64,000 nt of DNA from Martinezella hainanensis (GCF_900094555.1 NZ_FMAC01000016.1:53379-117378), one strand, 5' to 3'. Shown: positions 42,817 through 52,474, counted from the stretch's first letter. Made by a program: numbers and translations. The notes: generated by a model not told the origin, from the sequence alone.

Positions 42817-44736
42817 TTAAAGCTTGGGGCTCAGCGGCACGATGGCGGCAAAGCGCAGCCAGTCCTTCCCTGCCTTCGGCGTCCAGGCTGCCTCGGCAAT
42901 GGCGGGAAGACGCGGGAAGACCAGACGGTTGAAATAGTCGCGGGAGATGAAATTCTCCTGCCAGATGCAGGCCTGCACACCCTTCATCAGGTGCTTCAGC
43001 TCATCGGGGAAATCGCCCTCAGCCTCATAGGCATAGGTGTGGGCCGGCGGCACGGTGCCTGCCCAGCTTGCGCCCGGCTCCTGCCAGGCATCGGCCTGCA
43101 CCATATCGAGATAATAGGCTTGGCCCGGCGTCATGACGACTTCATAGCCTTCACGCGCCAGTTCAATGCCGACCTCCGGCTTTTCCCAGGCCATCAGCAG
43201 CGTGCTTTCTGGATCGACGCCGCCGCCATGGGCGACTTCATTCCAGCCGGCAAGCTTGCGTCCGCGCTCGGTAAGCATAGCCTTGATGCGCTTCAGGAAA
43301 TAGGACTGCAGCGCAAACGTCCCCGATATGCCTTCTTTCTCCATCAGCTTGCGCGCCAGCGGCGAAGCGAGCCAGGAGCCATTGGCAACCTCATCGCCGC
43401 CGATATGGAGATATTCCGACGGGAAGAGCTCGACCATTTCATCGAGGACCTTGGCGAGAAATTCGTAAGTCAGCTCGATCGCCGGGTTCAGGGCGTTGTT
43501 CGGATAACCCTGCACGGAGTGGTAGCTGTCCGGCGCCTCCTGCCCGTCCGTCAGCTCGGGCAGAGCGACGAGGGTGGCGGTGCTGTGGCCGGGAATATCG
43601 ATCTCAGGGATGACCTCGATGCCGAGCGCTGCGGCATGGGCGACGATCTCCCGAACATCATCCTGCGAATAGAAACCGCCGACCGGCTCGGCAGCGTTAC
43701 CGAGCTGCGGCAACAGTGGCTCGTCCGGTCCGCGCAGCACGCCCGTCGTGGTCAGCTGCGGATAGGCGCGGATTTCCAACCGCCAGGCTTCGTCATCGGT
43801 CAGGTGCCAATGGAAGATGTTGAGCTTCAGCCAGGCGAGAATATCGAGCAGCCGAAGGACGTCGTCCTTGGGGGTGAACTGCCTGGAGACGTCGAGATGG
43901 CAGCCGCGCCAGCCGTAGCGCGGCCGGTCGGCAATTGAGCCGGCGACTGGGAAGCGGAACCTGCCGGGCTCGCGTCGCGCGCCATCGAGAAGCTGCGCCA
44001 ACGTCGTCAGGCCGTAGAGGCGGCCTGACGCAGTGGAGAAGCCGAGTACGACCTCATTGCCGGAAAAGGAAAGCTCATAGGCTTCGCGGCCAAGCGCCGG
44101 CCGCTCGACGAAACGTAGTGCCCGGCCCTGCGGCGCGGCAATGAGGCTGAAGGGCATGTGATTGGACGGAAACAGCCGGCGGAACAGCGCCTGCGCCGTC
44201 GCAAGCGCCTTGACGCTCGCGGCATCCGTGCCCTTTGCCGGGTAGAGCGCGACCGGAAAGTCTTCCTCCGGCTTCACGTCGATCTCCGCCGGCCAGGGCT
44301 GGATGGCATAGGGAAGCTCCAGCCTGCCTTCCGGCAGCAGCACCGGCGGTGGCTCGCTGGTGCGATCGGCGAGCAACAAGTCCGAGGCGAAGACGGTGAC
44401 ATGCGTGCCATCCTCACGCGTCACATAGGCGGACTTGGCGCCATCGGTGCAATGGCGCGCGATGCGGTGGAGGCTTGAAACACTGAACGTCCAGCTCTCT
44501 CCGGGAGCTACGGACAGGCCGGCCGGCGGCGCAAACTCATGAAAATTGGCGTTGCGGCGGACGAAAACGGCATTGTCGCAAATCTTCGGATCGACGAAGC
44601 GCGTCAGCGTCGTATAGGCGAGACGAAAATTCGCAAGAGGCGAATCCGAAAAATTGAAAAGCGTCAGGGTCAGACGACCATGCTTTCCTCCCTCGGGAGA
44701 CCATGTGTTTTCGAGATGATAGGGGGACGGCTGCAT
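42817..44736 (-). CDS. Beta-N-acetylhexosaminidase, GH20, cytoplasmic, 639 aa
   Basis: Family 20 glycosidase that removes terminal beta-GlcNAc or GalNAc by substrate-assisted catalysis. An N-terminal domain (about 1-150) precedes a GH20b-like domain and the TIM barrel (from about 270). The catalytic pair is in HIGGDE (D448, E449), and IFHWHLTDDEAWRLEI and EIDIPGHSTA are intact. No signal peptide is seen, so it should act on an imported oligosaccharide. It lies 23 bases after the SDR gene and is probably in one unit with it and the RpiR regulator. The start at 44736 begins MQPSPYHLENTW; a longer reading upstream overlaps the SDR gene. Confidence 0.95.
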   Translation of the reverse strand: MQPSPYHLENTWSPEGGKHGRLTLTLFNFSDSPLANFRLAYTTLTRFVDPKICDNAVFVRRNANFHEFAPPAGLSVAPGESWTFSVSSLHRIARHCTDGAKSAYVTREDGTHVTVFASDLLLADRTSEPPPVLLPEGRLELPYAIQPWPAEIDVKPEEDFPVALYPAKGTDAASVKALATAQALFRRLFPSNHMPFSLIAAPQGRALRFVERPALGREAYELSFSGNEVVLGFSTASGRLYGLTTLAQLLDGARREPGRFRFPVAGSIADRPRYGWRGCHLDVSRQFTPKDDVLRLLDILAWLKLNIFHWHLTDDEAWRLEIRAYPQLTTTGVLRGPDEPLLPQLGNAAEPVGGFYSQDDVREIVAHAAALGIEVIPEIDIPGHSTATLVALPELTDGQEAPDSYHSVQGYPNNALNPAIELTYEFLAKVLDEMVELFPSEYLHIGGDEVANGSWLASPLARKLMEKEGISGTFALQSYFLKRIKAMLTERGRKLAGWNEVAHGGGVDPESTLLMAWEKPEVGIELAREGYEVVMTPGQAYYLDMVQADAWQEPGASWAGTVPPAHTYAYEAEGDFPDELKHLMKGVQACIWQENFISRDYFNRLVFPRLPAIAEAAWTPKAGKDWLRFAAIVPLSPKL

Positions 44737-44759
44737 TATGTTCTCTTTGGCAGTGCGCG

Positions 44760-45536
44760 TCAGTAGTGTTCGGACTGTGAGAAGGTGTGGGCAAGCTCGG
44801 CCTGACCCGCCGTCAGGCCGCAATCGACAGGCAGGCAGACGCCAGTGATCGCCGAGGCAAGCGGGCTTGCGAGGAAGGAGACGGCATTGGCAACGTCGAC
44901 CGGATCGACGACGCGGCGCAGCGCATACCAGCGCTTCGCTTCCTCGAAGACATTCGGATTTGCGGCGGCGCGGACTTCCCAGGCCTGGGTGCGCACGGTG
45001 CCGGGCGCGACCGCATTCGAGCGGATGCCGAACTTGCCGTATTCGACTGCGACCAGCCGGGTGAAATGCAGAAGCCCGGCCTTGGCGGCGCTATAGGCTG
45101 GATGACCGAAGACGGCCATGCCGTTAACGGAGGCGATATTGATCACCGACCCCTTCGACGCCTTCAGCATGTCTTCAACCGCACGGAAGCAGAGGAAAGC
45201 CGCCTCGAGATTGAGGGCATTGTCGGCACGCCAGATGGCCGGCGTGGTGTCGTGGAGGCTGACGGCGCGGGCAGCACCAGCATTGTTGACGAGCGTCTTC
45301 ACCCCACCGAGATCCGATGCGGCCTTGGCCATGGCGGCGACATCGGCATCGCTGGTGATATCCGCCTTGAACGGCACGAAACGCTCCGCAGAGCCGAGTT
45401 CCCCCGCTGCCTTTTGCACGGCTGTCTCGTCGATATCGACGAGCAGGATGATATCGTGGTCATCCGCCAGACGCTTTGCGATGGCACGACCGATATCGCC
45501 GGCCGCCCCTGTGACGATGGCAACGGATTTGCTCAT
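44760..45536 (-). CDS. Short-chain dehydrogenase/reductase, 258 aa
   Basis: Classical SDR: cofactor motif GAAGDIGRAIA, NNAGAARA, the Ser in NIASVNGM and the catalytic YSAAK, plus PG(T)VRT near the C-terminal third. It should oxidise or reduce a small alcohol or sugar. It lies between the RpiR gene (99 bases upstream) and the GH20 gene (23 bases downstream), so it is probably part of the same catabolic route. Confidence 0.93.
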   Translation of the reverse strand: MSKSVAIVTGAAGDIGRAIAKRLADDHDIILLVDIDETAVQKAAGELGSAERFVPFKADITSDADVAAMAKAASDLGGVKTLVNNAGAARAVSLHDTTPAIWRADNALNLEAAFLCFRAVEDMLKASKGSVINIASVNGMAVFGHPAYSAAKAGLLHFTRLVAVEYGKFGIRSNAVAPGTVRTQAWEVRAAANPNVFEEAKRWYALRRVVDPVDVANAVSFLASPLASAITGVCLPVDCGLTAGQAELAHTFSQSEHY

Positions 45537-45635
45537 ATGTTTCCCTCTGATTTCAGTCCCCGAACGGCGAACACCCGCCGCTCCTTATTGTTGCTTCCCG
45601 CACGGCTCCTAACGCGAAACCGTTTGGAGCCTTCC

Positions 45636-46499
45636 TTAATCCCCCAGCAGCTGGCGGTCGTCACCGTCACGATGGGTGACAAGCTGCTGCTTGATACGGC
45701 GCAGCGTCACCGTGGCCTGCGGCTGGATGCGGTAGGCGATCAGACTGGCGAGAATGTCCACCACGGCCAGATAGGCAATGCGGGTCGATGTCGGACGATA
45801 GATGTTGTCTCCCTCCGGCAAATCGACGGGCAGCGTGATCTCGGCGGCGCGCGCCACCGGGCTTTCGCTCTGCGTCAGCGCGATGGTCGGCACCTTGGCT
45901 TCGCGTGCCAGCGCAAAGGCGCGCACCAGTTCGGCATTTCGGCCGGAGAAGGACGAGCCGATCAGCACATCGGTCGGCTTGGCGGCAGCCGCCATCATCA
46001 GCTGCATGCTGTGGTCGGAGCTTGCGGTAATACGAAGGCCGAGCCGGAAAAGGCGGTTCTGCAACTCGGTCGCGATCATCGAGGAATTGCCGCCGGAGCC
46101 GAAGGCATAGATCATCTCGGCGCCGGCAAGCCGGTTCGCCGCCCGCTCGATGGCGGCGACATCCAGACCGCGATGCAGCAGGAAGAGCGCGTTCTGCGCC
46201 TTGGTGATGATGTCCTGGGCAACGTCGGCAGGCGCGATGCTCTTCGGCTCGGGCTTCAGATAGCGCATCCCGACATAGGCGGTGCGCGCCAGCTGCACCT
46301 TGAAATCGGAAAAGCTCTCGCAGCCCAAACGCCGGCAGAAGCGCGTCACCGTCGGCGGCGAGACATCCGCCTTGCCCGCAAGCTCGATGATGGAAGCATT
46401 GACGGCGAATTCGAAGTCATTGAGGACGATATCGGCGATGCGGATTTCCGATTGCGAAAGCCGGCCTCTCTCTTCCTGCATGGTCGTGAAGATATCCAT
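45636..46499 (-). CDS. MurR/RpiR family transcriptional regulator, 287 aa
   Basis: N-terminal RpiR helix-turn-helix (about 1-80: VSPPTVTRFCRRLGCESFSD) and a C-terminal SIS sugar-phosphate-binding domain (about 125-265: IYAFGSGGNSSMIATELQNR, GSSFSGRNAELVRAF). Family members sense phosphosugars such as MurNAc-6-P. It is divergent from the NTF2/M81/PLP-enzyme genes and likely controls both sides, and perhaps the ABC operon at 50027-55423. Confidence 0.93.
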   Translation of the reverse strand: MDIFTTMQEERGRLSQSEIRIADIVLNDFEFAVNASIIELAGKADVSPPTVTRFCRRLGCESFSDFKVQLARTAYVGMRYLKPEPKSIAPADVAQDIITKAQNALFLLHRGLDVAAIERAANRLAGAEMIYAFGSGGNSSMIATELQNRLFRLGLRITASSDHSMQLMMAAAAKPTDVLIGSSFSGRNAELVRAFALAREAKVPTIALTQSESPVARAAEITLPVDLPEGDNIYRPTSTRIAYLAVVDILASLIAYRIQPQATVTLRRIKQQLVTHRDGDDRQLLGD

Positions 46500-46758
46500 C
46501 AGCCCCCCTTTGTCGCTGGTTTGTCCACGTTTGACACGTAGTCAGCGACGCGATCCATCTCAATTTCATCAATCCCGCCGGCGCCTGTGGACAGGCGTGC
46601 GGGCAGATGAGGCTTGTCATTCGTTCCCATTCAGCCGGAACCCTGACATGCGATGGCCACCATGCGGTTCCTGCAAATTATTTTCTTGATACGTTGACAA
46701 ATGACCATAGAAAGCAGAATTTGACCAGTGAAAATCGTAAATTATGAAAAGAATTTAA

Positions 46759-47259
46759 ATGGCGGCTGCTACCATGCGTGATCCTTTCAAGAATCCTTTC
46801 CCTGCCAGCGATGCCGCCAAGCACTCGATCTGGGAGATGCTCGTCCCGCGCGATATCGATGCCTTTCTTGCCGCCGACTGGTCGATGGTTGCAGGCGATT
46901 TCGTCGAAGAGGGCTTCATCGGCATCGATGGCAAGCGCGATGTCAGCCCGGACAAATGGCGCCTCGCCTTCCCGACGTTGTCTGCCTATCGCGACGAATG
47001 GCTGCGCCAGGCACGCGACTTCGCCACACAGTCGTTCGCTGAAGACGCCCGCACGGCCATTTTCACAACGACGACGCTCGAAGACATCGAGATCGAAGGC
47101 GACATGGCCCTGGTGCGCAAGAAGTTCGACGGCAGCCTGAAGAAGTCGGATGGCGGCATCGACGTGATGAAGTGGCAGACACTTTATTATTGCCGCCTCC
47201 ACGAAGGGCGCTGGAAGATCTGCGGCTTCACCGGTTACCTGCCGAACCCCATGGAATAG
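46759..47259 (+). CDS. NTF2-like protein of unknown function, 166 aa
   Basis: Soluble protein with an N-terminal helical part and C-terminal strands typical of NTF2-like folds (MALVRKKFDGSLKK, TLYYCRLHEGRWKICGFTGY). No catalytic motif is recognised. It is first in a tight plus-strand unit with the M81 metallopeptidase (11-base gap) and the PLP enzyme. Start is uncertain (46759 or 46774): neither has a clear ribosome site, and a possible promoter, TTGACC then TATGAA, ends about ten bases before 46759, so leaderless translation is possible. Confidence 0.75.
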   Translation: MAAATMRDPFKNPFPASDAAKHSIWEMLVPRDIDAFLAADWSMVAGDFVEEGFIGIDGKRDVSPDKWRLAFPTLSAYRDEWLRQARDFATQSFAEDARTAIFTTTTLEDIEIEGDMALVRKKFDGSLKKSDGGIDVMKWQTLYYCRLHEGRWKICGFTGYLPNPME

Positions 47260-47270
47260 AGGCGACAGCA

Positions 47271-48746
47271 TTGCGCATTTTCACCGCGGCCCTTGCGACC
47301 GAGACGAATACCTTCTCCCCCATCTGCATCGACCGACGCGCTTTCGAAGCCTCTCTTTATGCGCCGCCGGGCAAGCACCCGGAGACACCGACGCTGTGTT
47401 CCGCGCCGATCACTGTCGGCCGGCAAATTGCGGTGGAAAAGGGCTGGGACGTGATCGAGGGCACCGCCACCTGGGCCGACCCCGCCGGTCTGGTGAACCG
47501 CCTGACCTATGAGGACCTGCGGGACGAAATTCTCGAGCAGCTGCGGGCGGCGATGCCCGTCGATGCCGTCGTCCTCGGGCTGCACGGCGCCATGGTCGCA
47601 GACGGCTATGAGGATACGGAAGGTGATTTCCTCACGCGCGTGCGCGAGATCGTCGGACCTGATATTCTCGTCTGCGCCGAGCTTGATCCGCATAGCCATC
47701 TGACCGCGAAGCGCCTCGCGGCGGCAAATTTCTTCGTCTATTTCAAGGAATTCCCGCATACGGATTTCGTCGATCGCGCCGAGGACCTCTGGCGCATCGC
47801 CATCGACACGCTGGAAGGCCGGGTCAAGCCGGTCATGTCCGTCTTCGACTGCCGCATGATCGATGTCTTTCCAACGTCGCGCGAACCCATGCGCTCCTTC
47901 GTCGACAAGATCATGGCGATGGAAAGGAGCGATGCCGAGATTTTGTCCATCTCCGTCATTCACGGCTTCATGGCCGGCGACGTACCGGAAATGGGCACGA
48001 AGCTGCTCGTCGTCACCAATAATAAGCCGGATAAAGGCTCTTCTGTCGCGCGTGATCTCGGCCTGGAACTTTTCTCCAAGCGCGGCACGTTCATCATGCC
48101 GCAGATCGATGAGAAGCAGGCCGTGAGCGAGGCCATGGCCGCGACGTCCGGCCCGGTCGTCATCGCCGATCTCTGGGACAATCCCGGCGGTGGCACCGCA
48201 GGCGACGCGACCGTGATCCTGCAGGAGCTGCTCGACCGTGGCGCCACCGATACGGCGATCGGCACGATCTGGGACCCGATGGCCGTGCAGATATGCATGG
48301 CGGCCGGTGAAGGTGCGGAAATCCCGCTGCGCTTCGGCGCGAAGTCGGCGCCAGGCACGGGCAATCCGATCGACGGTCTCGTCAAGATCATCCGCCTCGT
48401 CCCCAATGCCGAGATGCGTTTCGGCGAGAGCTTCGCTCCCTTCGGCGATGCCGCACATATTCAGCTCGATGGCATCGACATCATCCTGAATTCGACACGC
48501 GCCCAGAGCTTCGACCCGAGCCTGTTCTCCGTCATGGGCATCGACCCCACGGCCAAGAAGATCCTGGTCATCAAATCGACCAATCATTTCTACGCGTCCT
48601 TCTCGAAGATCGCCGCGGAAATCCTTTACTGCTCCGCGGGAACGCCTTATCCCAACAATCCGGCGCGCACGCCCTATCGCCGCGCGCGAAAGGATATCTG
48701 GCCGATGGTGGCGGACCCCTTTGCGGAAGAACAGAAAGACGCCTGA
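47271..48746 (+). CDS. M81 family metallopeptidase (MlrC-like), TTG start, 491 aa
   Basis: Zinc metallopeptidase-like protein of the MlrC family, first known from microcystin degradation. The N-terminal region carries the likely metal ligands in GLHGAMVADGYEDTEGDF, AELDPHSHLT and FKEFPHTDFVDRAEDL. The C-terminal MlrC domain contains DLWDNPGGGTAGDAT. The family cleaves small, often unusual peptides. TTG at 47271 has GAGGCG upstream and gives the family N-terminus LRIFTAALATETNTFSP. It ends one base before the D-threonine-aldolase-like gene, so the two are tightly coupled. Confidence 0.9.
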   Translation: MRIFTAALATETNTFSPICIDRRAFEASLYAPPGKHPETPTLCSAPITVGRQIAVEKGWDVIEGTATWADPAGLVNRLTYEDLRDEILEQLRAAMPVDAVVLGLHGAMVADGYEDTEGDFLTRVREIVGPDILVCAELDPHSHLTAKRLAAANFFVYFKEFPHTDFVDRAEDLWRIAIDTLEGRVKPVMSVFDCRMIDVFPTSREPMRSFVDKIMAMERSDAEILSISVIHGFMAGDVPEMGTKLLVVTNNKPDKGSSVARDLGLELFSKRGTFIMPQIDEKQAVSEAMAATSGPVVIADLWDNPGGGTAGDATVILQELLDRGATDTAIGTIWDPMAVQICMAAGEGAEIPLRFGAKSAPGTGNPIDGLVKIIRLVPNAEMRFGESFAPFGDAAHIQLDGIDIILNSTRAQSFDPSLFSVMGIDPTAKKILVIKSTNHFYASFSKIAAEILYCSAGTPYPNNPARTPYRRARKDIWPMVADPFAEEQKDA

Positions 48747-48747
48747 T

Positions 48748-49851
48748 ATGGCACATGACATCGCCTCGGAAATCAGCCCCAAGCCGGGCGACCGGATCGA
48801 AAGCCTCTCGACCCCGCGCCCGATCATCGATGAGGACCGGCTGGCCGGCAACATTGCCCGCGTGCAATCCTACATGGATGCGCATGGCCTGAATTTCCGC
48901 CCGCATATCAAGACGCACAAGATTCCGGCGCTCGCACGCGCCCAGGTTGCCGCCGGCGCCAAGGGCATCAACTGCCAGAAGATCACCGAGGCGGAAGTCT
49001 TCGCCGAGGCCGGCTTCGAAGATATCCTGATCACCTTCAATATTCTCGGTGCCGAAAAGCTTGTGCGGCTCTCGGCTCTGAATGACCGCATTGCCGGTCT
49101 CAAGGTCGTGGCCGACAGTACCGTGACGGTGGACGGCCTCTCCGCCTGGTTTGCCAGCCGCAAGCCGCTGACGGTGCTGGTGGAGTGCGATACCGGCGGC
49201 GCGCGCTGCGGCGTGCAATCGCCCGAGCAGGCGGCTTCCCTCGGCAAGTATATCGCCGGCAAGCCGGGTCTCGTCTTCGGTGGCCTGATGAGCTATCCGA
49301 AGCCGAACAATGCCGCTGCCACACAGGCTTTCCTTGTTGAAGCCGTAGCGCTGCTGAAGAATGATGGCATCGAGTGCCCGATCGTCAGCAATGGCGGCAC
49401 GCCGAGCCTCTTCGAGGCGCATCTGGTGACGGCCGCAACCGAGCATCGCGCCGGCACCTACATCTATAATGACCGCTCGATGGTACGTGCTGGCCATTGC
49501 AAGGAGGAGGATTGCGCCATGCATATCCTCGCCACTGTTGTCTCCCGGCCGACCGAAGATCGCGCCGTCATCGATGCTGGCTCGAAGGCACTGACCTCGG
49601 ACCTTCTCGGCTTTGCCGATTATGGTCAGGTGGTCGGCTATCCCGACGCCGTCATCAAGGGTCTTTCCGAAGAGCACGGCGTCATCGACCTGTCGAACTG
49701 CACAGGCCCTCGCCCGCAGATCGGCGACAAGATCCGCATCATCCCGAACCACACCTGCGTCGTCTCCAACCTGTTCGACCAGATGGTGTTTCATCGCGAT
49801 GGTGTGGTGACGCGCGTCGAGGACGTGGCAGCGCGCGGCTTGGTCTGGTAG
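48748..49851 (+). CDS. D-threonine aldolase / D-serine dehydratase-like PLP enzyme, 367 aa
   Basis: Fold-type III (alanine-racemase-like) PLP enzyme. The PLP lysine is K55 in RPHIKTHK. A phosphate-binding SNGGTPS and the C-terminal metal-binding pair in IPNHTCVVSN follow, as in D-threonine aldolase and D-serine dehydratase. These enzymes act on D-3-hydroxy amino acids. It is coupled to the M81 gene by a one-base gap, suggesting a shared substrate containing D-amino acids. The precise reaction is not decided by sequence. Confidence 0.9.
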   Translation: MAHDIASEISPKPGDRIESLSTPRPIIDEDRLAGNIARVQSYMDAHGLNFRPHIKTHKIPALARAQVAAGAKGINCQKITEAEVFAEAGFEDILITFNILGAEKLVRLSALNDRIAGLKVVADSTVTVDGLSAWFASRKPLTVLVECDTGGARCGVQSPEQAASLGKYIAGKPGLVFGGLMSYPKPNNAAATQAFLVEAVALLKNDGIECPIVSNGGTPSLFEAHLVTAATEHRAGTYIYNDRSMVRAGHCKEEDCAMHILATVVSRPTEDRAVIDAGSKALTSDLLGFADYGQVVGYPDAVIKGLSEEHGVIDLSNCTGPRPQIGDKIRIIPNHTCVVSNLFDQMVFHRDGVVTRVEDVAARGLVW

Positions 49852-49892
49852 GGCGATCTGCCATCTGCGCTCGTAGTTCCTTCCGAGGCCAC

Positions 49893-50002
49893 CCTCGTCC
49901 TTCGACGGGCTCAGGATGAGGGCGGAGCAAGCTATAGCCGGGCGGGATGATCAGTCCTCATGGTGAGGAGGCCCAAAGGGCCGTCTCGAACCACGAGGAC
50001 GG
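49893..50002. repeat. Palindromic intergenic repeat between convergent genes
   Basis: Contains CCTCGTCCTTCGACGGGCTC followed by AGGATGAGG (49893-49922), then CCTCATGGTGAGGAGG and the perfect GGCCCAAAGGGCC (49970-49982), then CGAACCACGAGGAC. Elements of this style occur between genes in many alphaproteobacteria. Here it separates the PLP-enzyme gene from the convergent ABC ATPase gene and may end both transcripts. Confidence 0.6.
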
Positions 50003-50026
50003 GTGGTTGCTTCTGCAGCCGCTCCC

Positions 50027-51160
50027 TCAGGACGCGGCCTTGTTCAGCAATTCCATGTCGATTTCCGTCAGTTCCACCCGACGCTCGAAGGCCTGGCCGC
50101 TTTCGTCGAAGAGATGGCAATCGCCGATGCGGATACCGGTCTTGATTGGCGTGTCCATACGGATGGCGGCACTGCCTGCCAGCGTTGCGCAGAAATTCTC
50201 GTCAATCCCGTCAGTCGTGGCATAGGCAACCGTTTGAGCGCCAAGGCGTTCCACGACAGTCGGCACGATGGTCAGGCTGAGATCGCCATCCCCGAGTTGG
50301 ACATGTTCAGGCCGGATGCCGAGCGTCAATGCCTTACCGACGAAGCCTGGACGCGGCGTGACGGGCAGCAGGGCCTTCTGGCCCTTGTAATCCACCTCCA
50401 CGCCGGCATCGCTGACATTGGTGCAGGTGACGGGGAGGAAATTCATCTTGGGATTGCCGATAAAGCGGGCAACGAAGGTATTTGCCGGCTTGTGATAGAG
50501 CTCCAGCGGCGCACCGACCTGCGATATCTCGCCGCCGTTCAACACAACGATGCGGTCGGCCATCGTCATGGCCTCGACCTGATCGTGCGTCACATAGATC
50601 ATGGTCGCTTGCAGCTGGCGGTGCAGCTTCGCAAGCTCGATGCGCATGTCGGCGCGCAGCGCCGCATCGAGGTTCGACAGCGGCTCGTCGAAAAGGAAGA
50701 TCTTCGGTTCGCGCACGATGGCGCGGCCGATAGCGACACGCTGGCGCTGACCGCCCGAAAGCTGGCCCGGCTTCTGCTGCAGGCGCTGATCCAGGTGCAG
50801 AATGCGGGCAGCATTCTCGACCTTGGCCTTGAGCTTGTCCTCCGCCATCTTCTCCACCCGCAAGGGGAAGGCGATGTTCTCGAATACCGACATATGCGGG
50901 TAGAGAGCGTAGGACTGGAAGACCATGGCGATGCCGCGCTTGACGGGCGGCAGATCGTTGACGCGAGCACCATCGATCATGATGTCGCCGCTGGTCACTT
51001 CGTCAAGGCCGGCAATCATGCGCAGCAAGGTCGACTTGCCGCAGCCGGACGGACCGACGAAGACGATGAACTCACCGTCATTTACGTCGAGCTCGACGCC
51101 CTTGATGACCTCGAAATGACCATAAAATTTCTTGACCTGATTAAGGTGCAGCTTTCCCAA
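50027..51160 (-). CDS. Sugar ABC transporter ATP-binding protein (UgpC/MalK type), 377 aa
   Basis: ATPase of a CUT1-type importer: Walker A GPSGCGKST, Q-loop MVFQSYALYPHM, signature LSGGQRQR, Walker B IFLFDEPLSNLD, H-loop YVTHDQ, and a C-terminal TOBE-type regulatory domain (about 240-377). The start is taken as TTG at 51160, which has GGAG eight bases upstream and gives LGKLHLNQVKKFYG; no suitable ATG exists. It is the last gene of the five-gene operon. Confidence 0.95.
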   Translation of the reverse strand: MGKLHLNQVKKFYGHFEVIKGVELDVNDGEFIVFVGPSGCGKSTLLRMIAGLDEVTSGDIMIDGARVNDLPPVKRGIAMVFQSYALYPHMSVFENIAFPLRVEKMAEDKLKAKVENAARILHLDQRLQQKPGQLSGGQRQRVAIGRAIVREPKIFLFDEPLSNLDAALRADMRIELAKLHRQLQATMIYVTHDQVEAMTMADRIVVLNGGEISQVGAPLELYHKPANTFVARFIGNPKMNFLPVTCTNVSDAGVEVDYKGQKALLPVTPRPGFVGKALTLGIRPEHVQLGDGDLSLTIVPTVVERLGAQTVAYATTDGIDENFCATLAGSAAIRMDTPIKTGIRIGDCHLFDESGQAFERRVELTEIDMELLNKAAS

Positions 51161-51244
51161 ACTCTGTCTCCGCGCGGCGCCGCCATTCGGCGGGCAGGGC
51201 TCCAAAGGCCGCGCGCATGGCGCGCGGCCCGGCGACTTGCAGAC

Positions 51245-52474
51245 TTATTTATACTGCTCGAGATCGGCAGCAGCCTTCTTCAAGGCATCCGCCGGCTGAG
51301 CCTGGCCCGTCACGACCGACTGGACCATGGCAATCATCACGTTCTGGAAGCCCTTATAGTCCTTGAAGAGCGGCTCGGGACCACCATAGGCGATGCCGTC
51401 GATGAACGGCTTCCAGGAAGCGTCCTTCTTGACGAACTCGTCTACCTGCGCAGACGGACGCAGAGGCGTGAGGCCGGCGCCGCCCTGGAGTTCATACTCG
51501 CCTTGCGGGCCGGGAGAGGTGATGAACTTGGCCAAATCGATCGCCTTGTCCTCGACGCCGCTGCCCTTGAAGACAGCAAGGCTGTCAGTGATGAGCAGCG
51601 TGCCCTGACCCTTGGCCGAAGGACCGAGCGGCAACGGTGCAACGCCCCAGTTGATCTTCGTTTCCTTCAAGCGGGCGGCGGCACCCGAGCCGGCCTGGAT
51701 CATGCCGACCTTGCCATCGAGGAAGATGGCGCGCATTTCGTTCTGCTCGTAAGCCGTCGGTCCTTCGACCGAATAAGGCGTGATGTCCTTGTAGGCCTGG
51801 AGGGCGGCCAGCACTTCCGGGCTGTCGAGGGTGATCTTGTCGCCGTCGATGACCTTGCCGTTATTGGTGTAAACCCAGTGCAGGAACTGGTGCATGGTGT
51901 TGTCGAAGGTCTTGGCCGAGAGGCCGTAGCCTGGAATACCGGTCTTTTCCTTGATCGCCTTGGCGTCGGCGATTTCCTCGGCCCAGGTTGTCGGCGCCTT
52001 TTCAGGATCGAGCCCGGCCTTCTTGAAAAGGTCCTTGTTCCAGTAGAGCGCCTTGGTCGAGAAGGCGATAGGTGTGCCCCACTGCTTTCCATCGAAGGTT
52101 ACCGTATTAACGATGCCTGGATAATAGGCCTTCTTCTCGTCGTCCGTCATCGGGATCGGAACGATCAGATCGTTGTCGGCGAACTGCTTCAGCGTGCGGG
52201 AACCGACATAGGCCATGGCAACGGGCGTGCCGGCTGCAGCGAGCGTCGTTGCCTTGTCCTGGCACTGCTCCCAGCCGACGACCTCAGGCTTGACGGCCCA
52301 GCCCGGGTTCTTGTCTTCCCACTGCTTGATGTACTTCACATGGATCGGATCGATGCTGTCACCGCAATAGATCCAGCTGATCTCCTTGTCGGCGGCCTGG
52401 GCGTTCACGGCGCCAAGCGCGGTGGAGCCGAGCAAAGCAAGGGCAAGAAGCCCCGTCTTGAAATGGAATGTCAC
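51245..52474 (-). CDS. Sugar ABC transporter substrate-binding protein, 409 aa
   Basis: Periplasmic binding protein of the CUT1 family. A signal peptide (about 1-27, ending NAQA) is followed by a two-lobe fold (EISWIYCGDS, QCQDKATTLAAAGTPVAMAY, GKQWGTPIAFSTKALYWNK). It delivers the ligand to the permease pair encoded upstream. The ligand is unknown; the linked GH20 enzyme and RpiR regulator suggest an amino-sugar oligosaccharide. Confidence 0.95.
   Translation of the reverse strand: MTFHFKTGLLALALLGSTALGAVNAQAADKEISWIYCGDSIDPIHVKYIKQWEDKNPGWAVKPEVVGWEQCQDKATTLAAAGTPVAMAYVGSRTLKQFADNDLIVPIPMTDDEKKAYYPGIVNTVTFDGKQWGTPIAFSTKALYWNKDLFKKAGLDPEKAPTTWAEEIADAKAIKEKTGIPGYGLSAKTFDNTMHQFLHWVYTNNGKVIDGDKITLDSPEVLAALQAYKDITPYSVEGPTAYEQNEMRAIFLDGKVGMIQAGSGAAARLKETKINWGVAPLPLGPSAKGQGTLLITDSLAVFKGSGVEDKAIDLAKFITSPGPQGEYELQGGAGLTPLRPSAQVDEFVKKDASWKPFIDGIAYGGPEPLFKDYKGFQNVMIAMVQSVVTGQAQPADALKKAAADLEQYK

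Noticed and set aside
46694..46722. TTGACA with 17-base spacing as promoter of the NTF2-like gene
   Set aside because: The -10 box (GAATTT) matches at only two positions; TTGACC/TATGAA a little downstream fits better, though still weakly.
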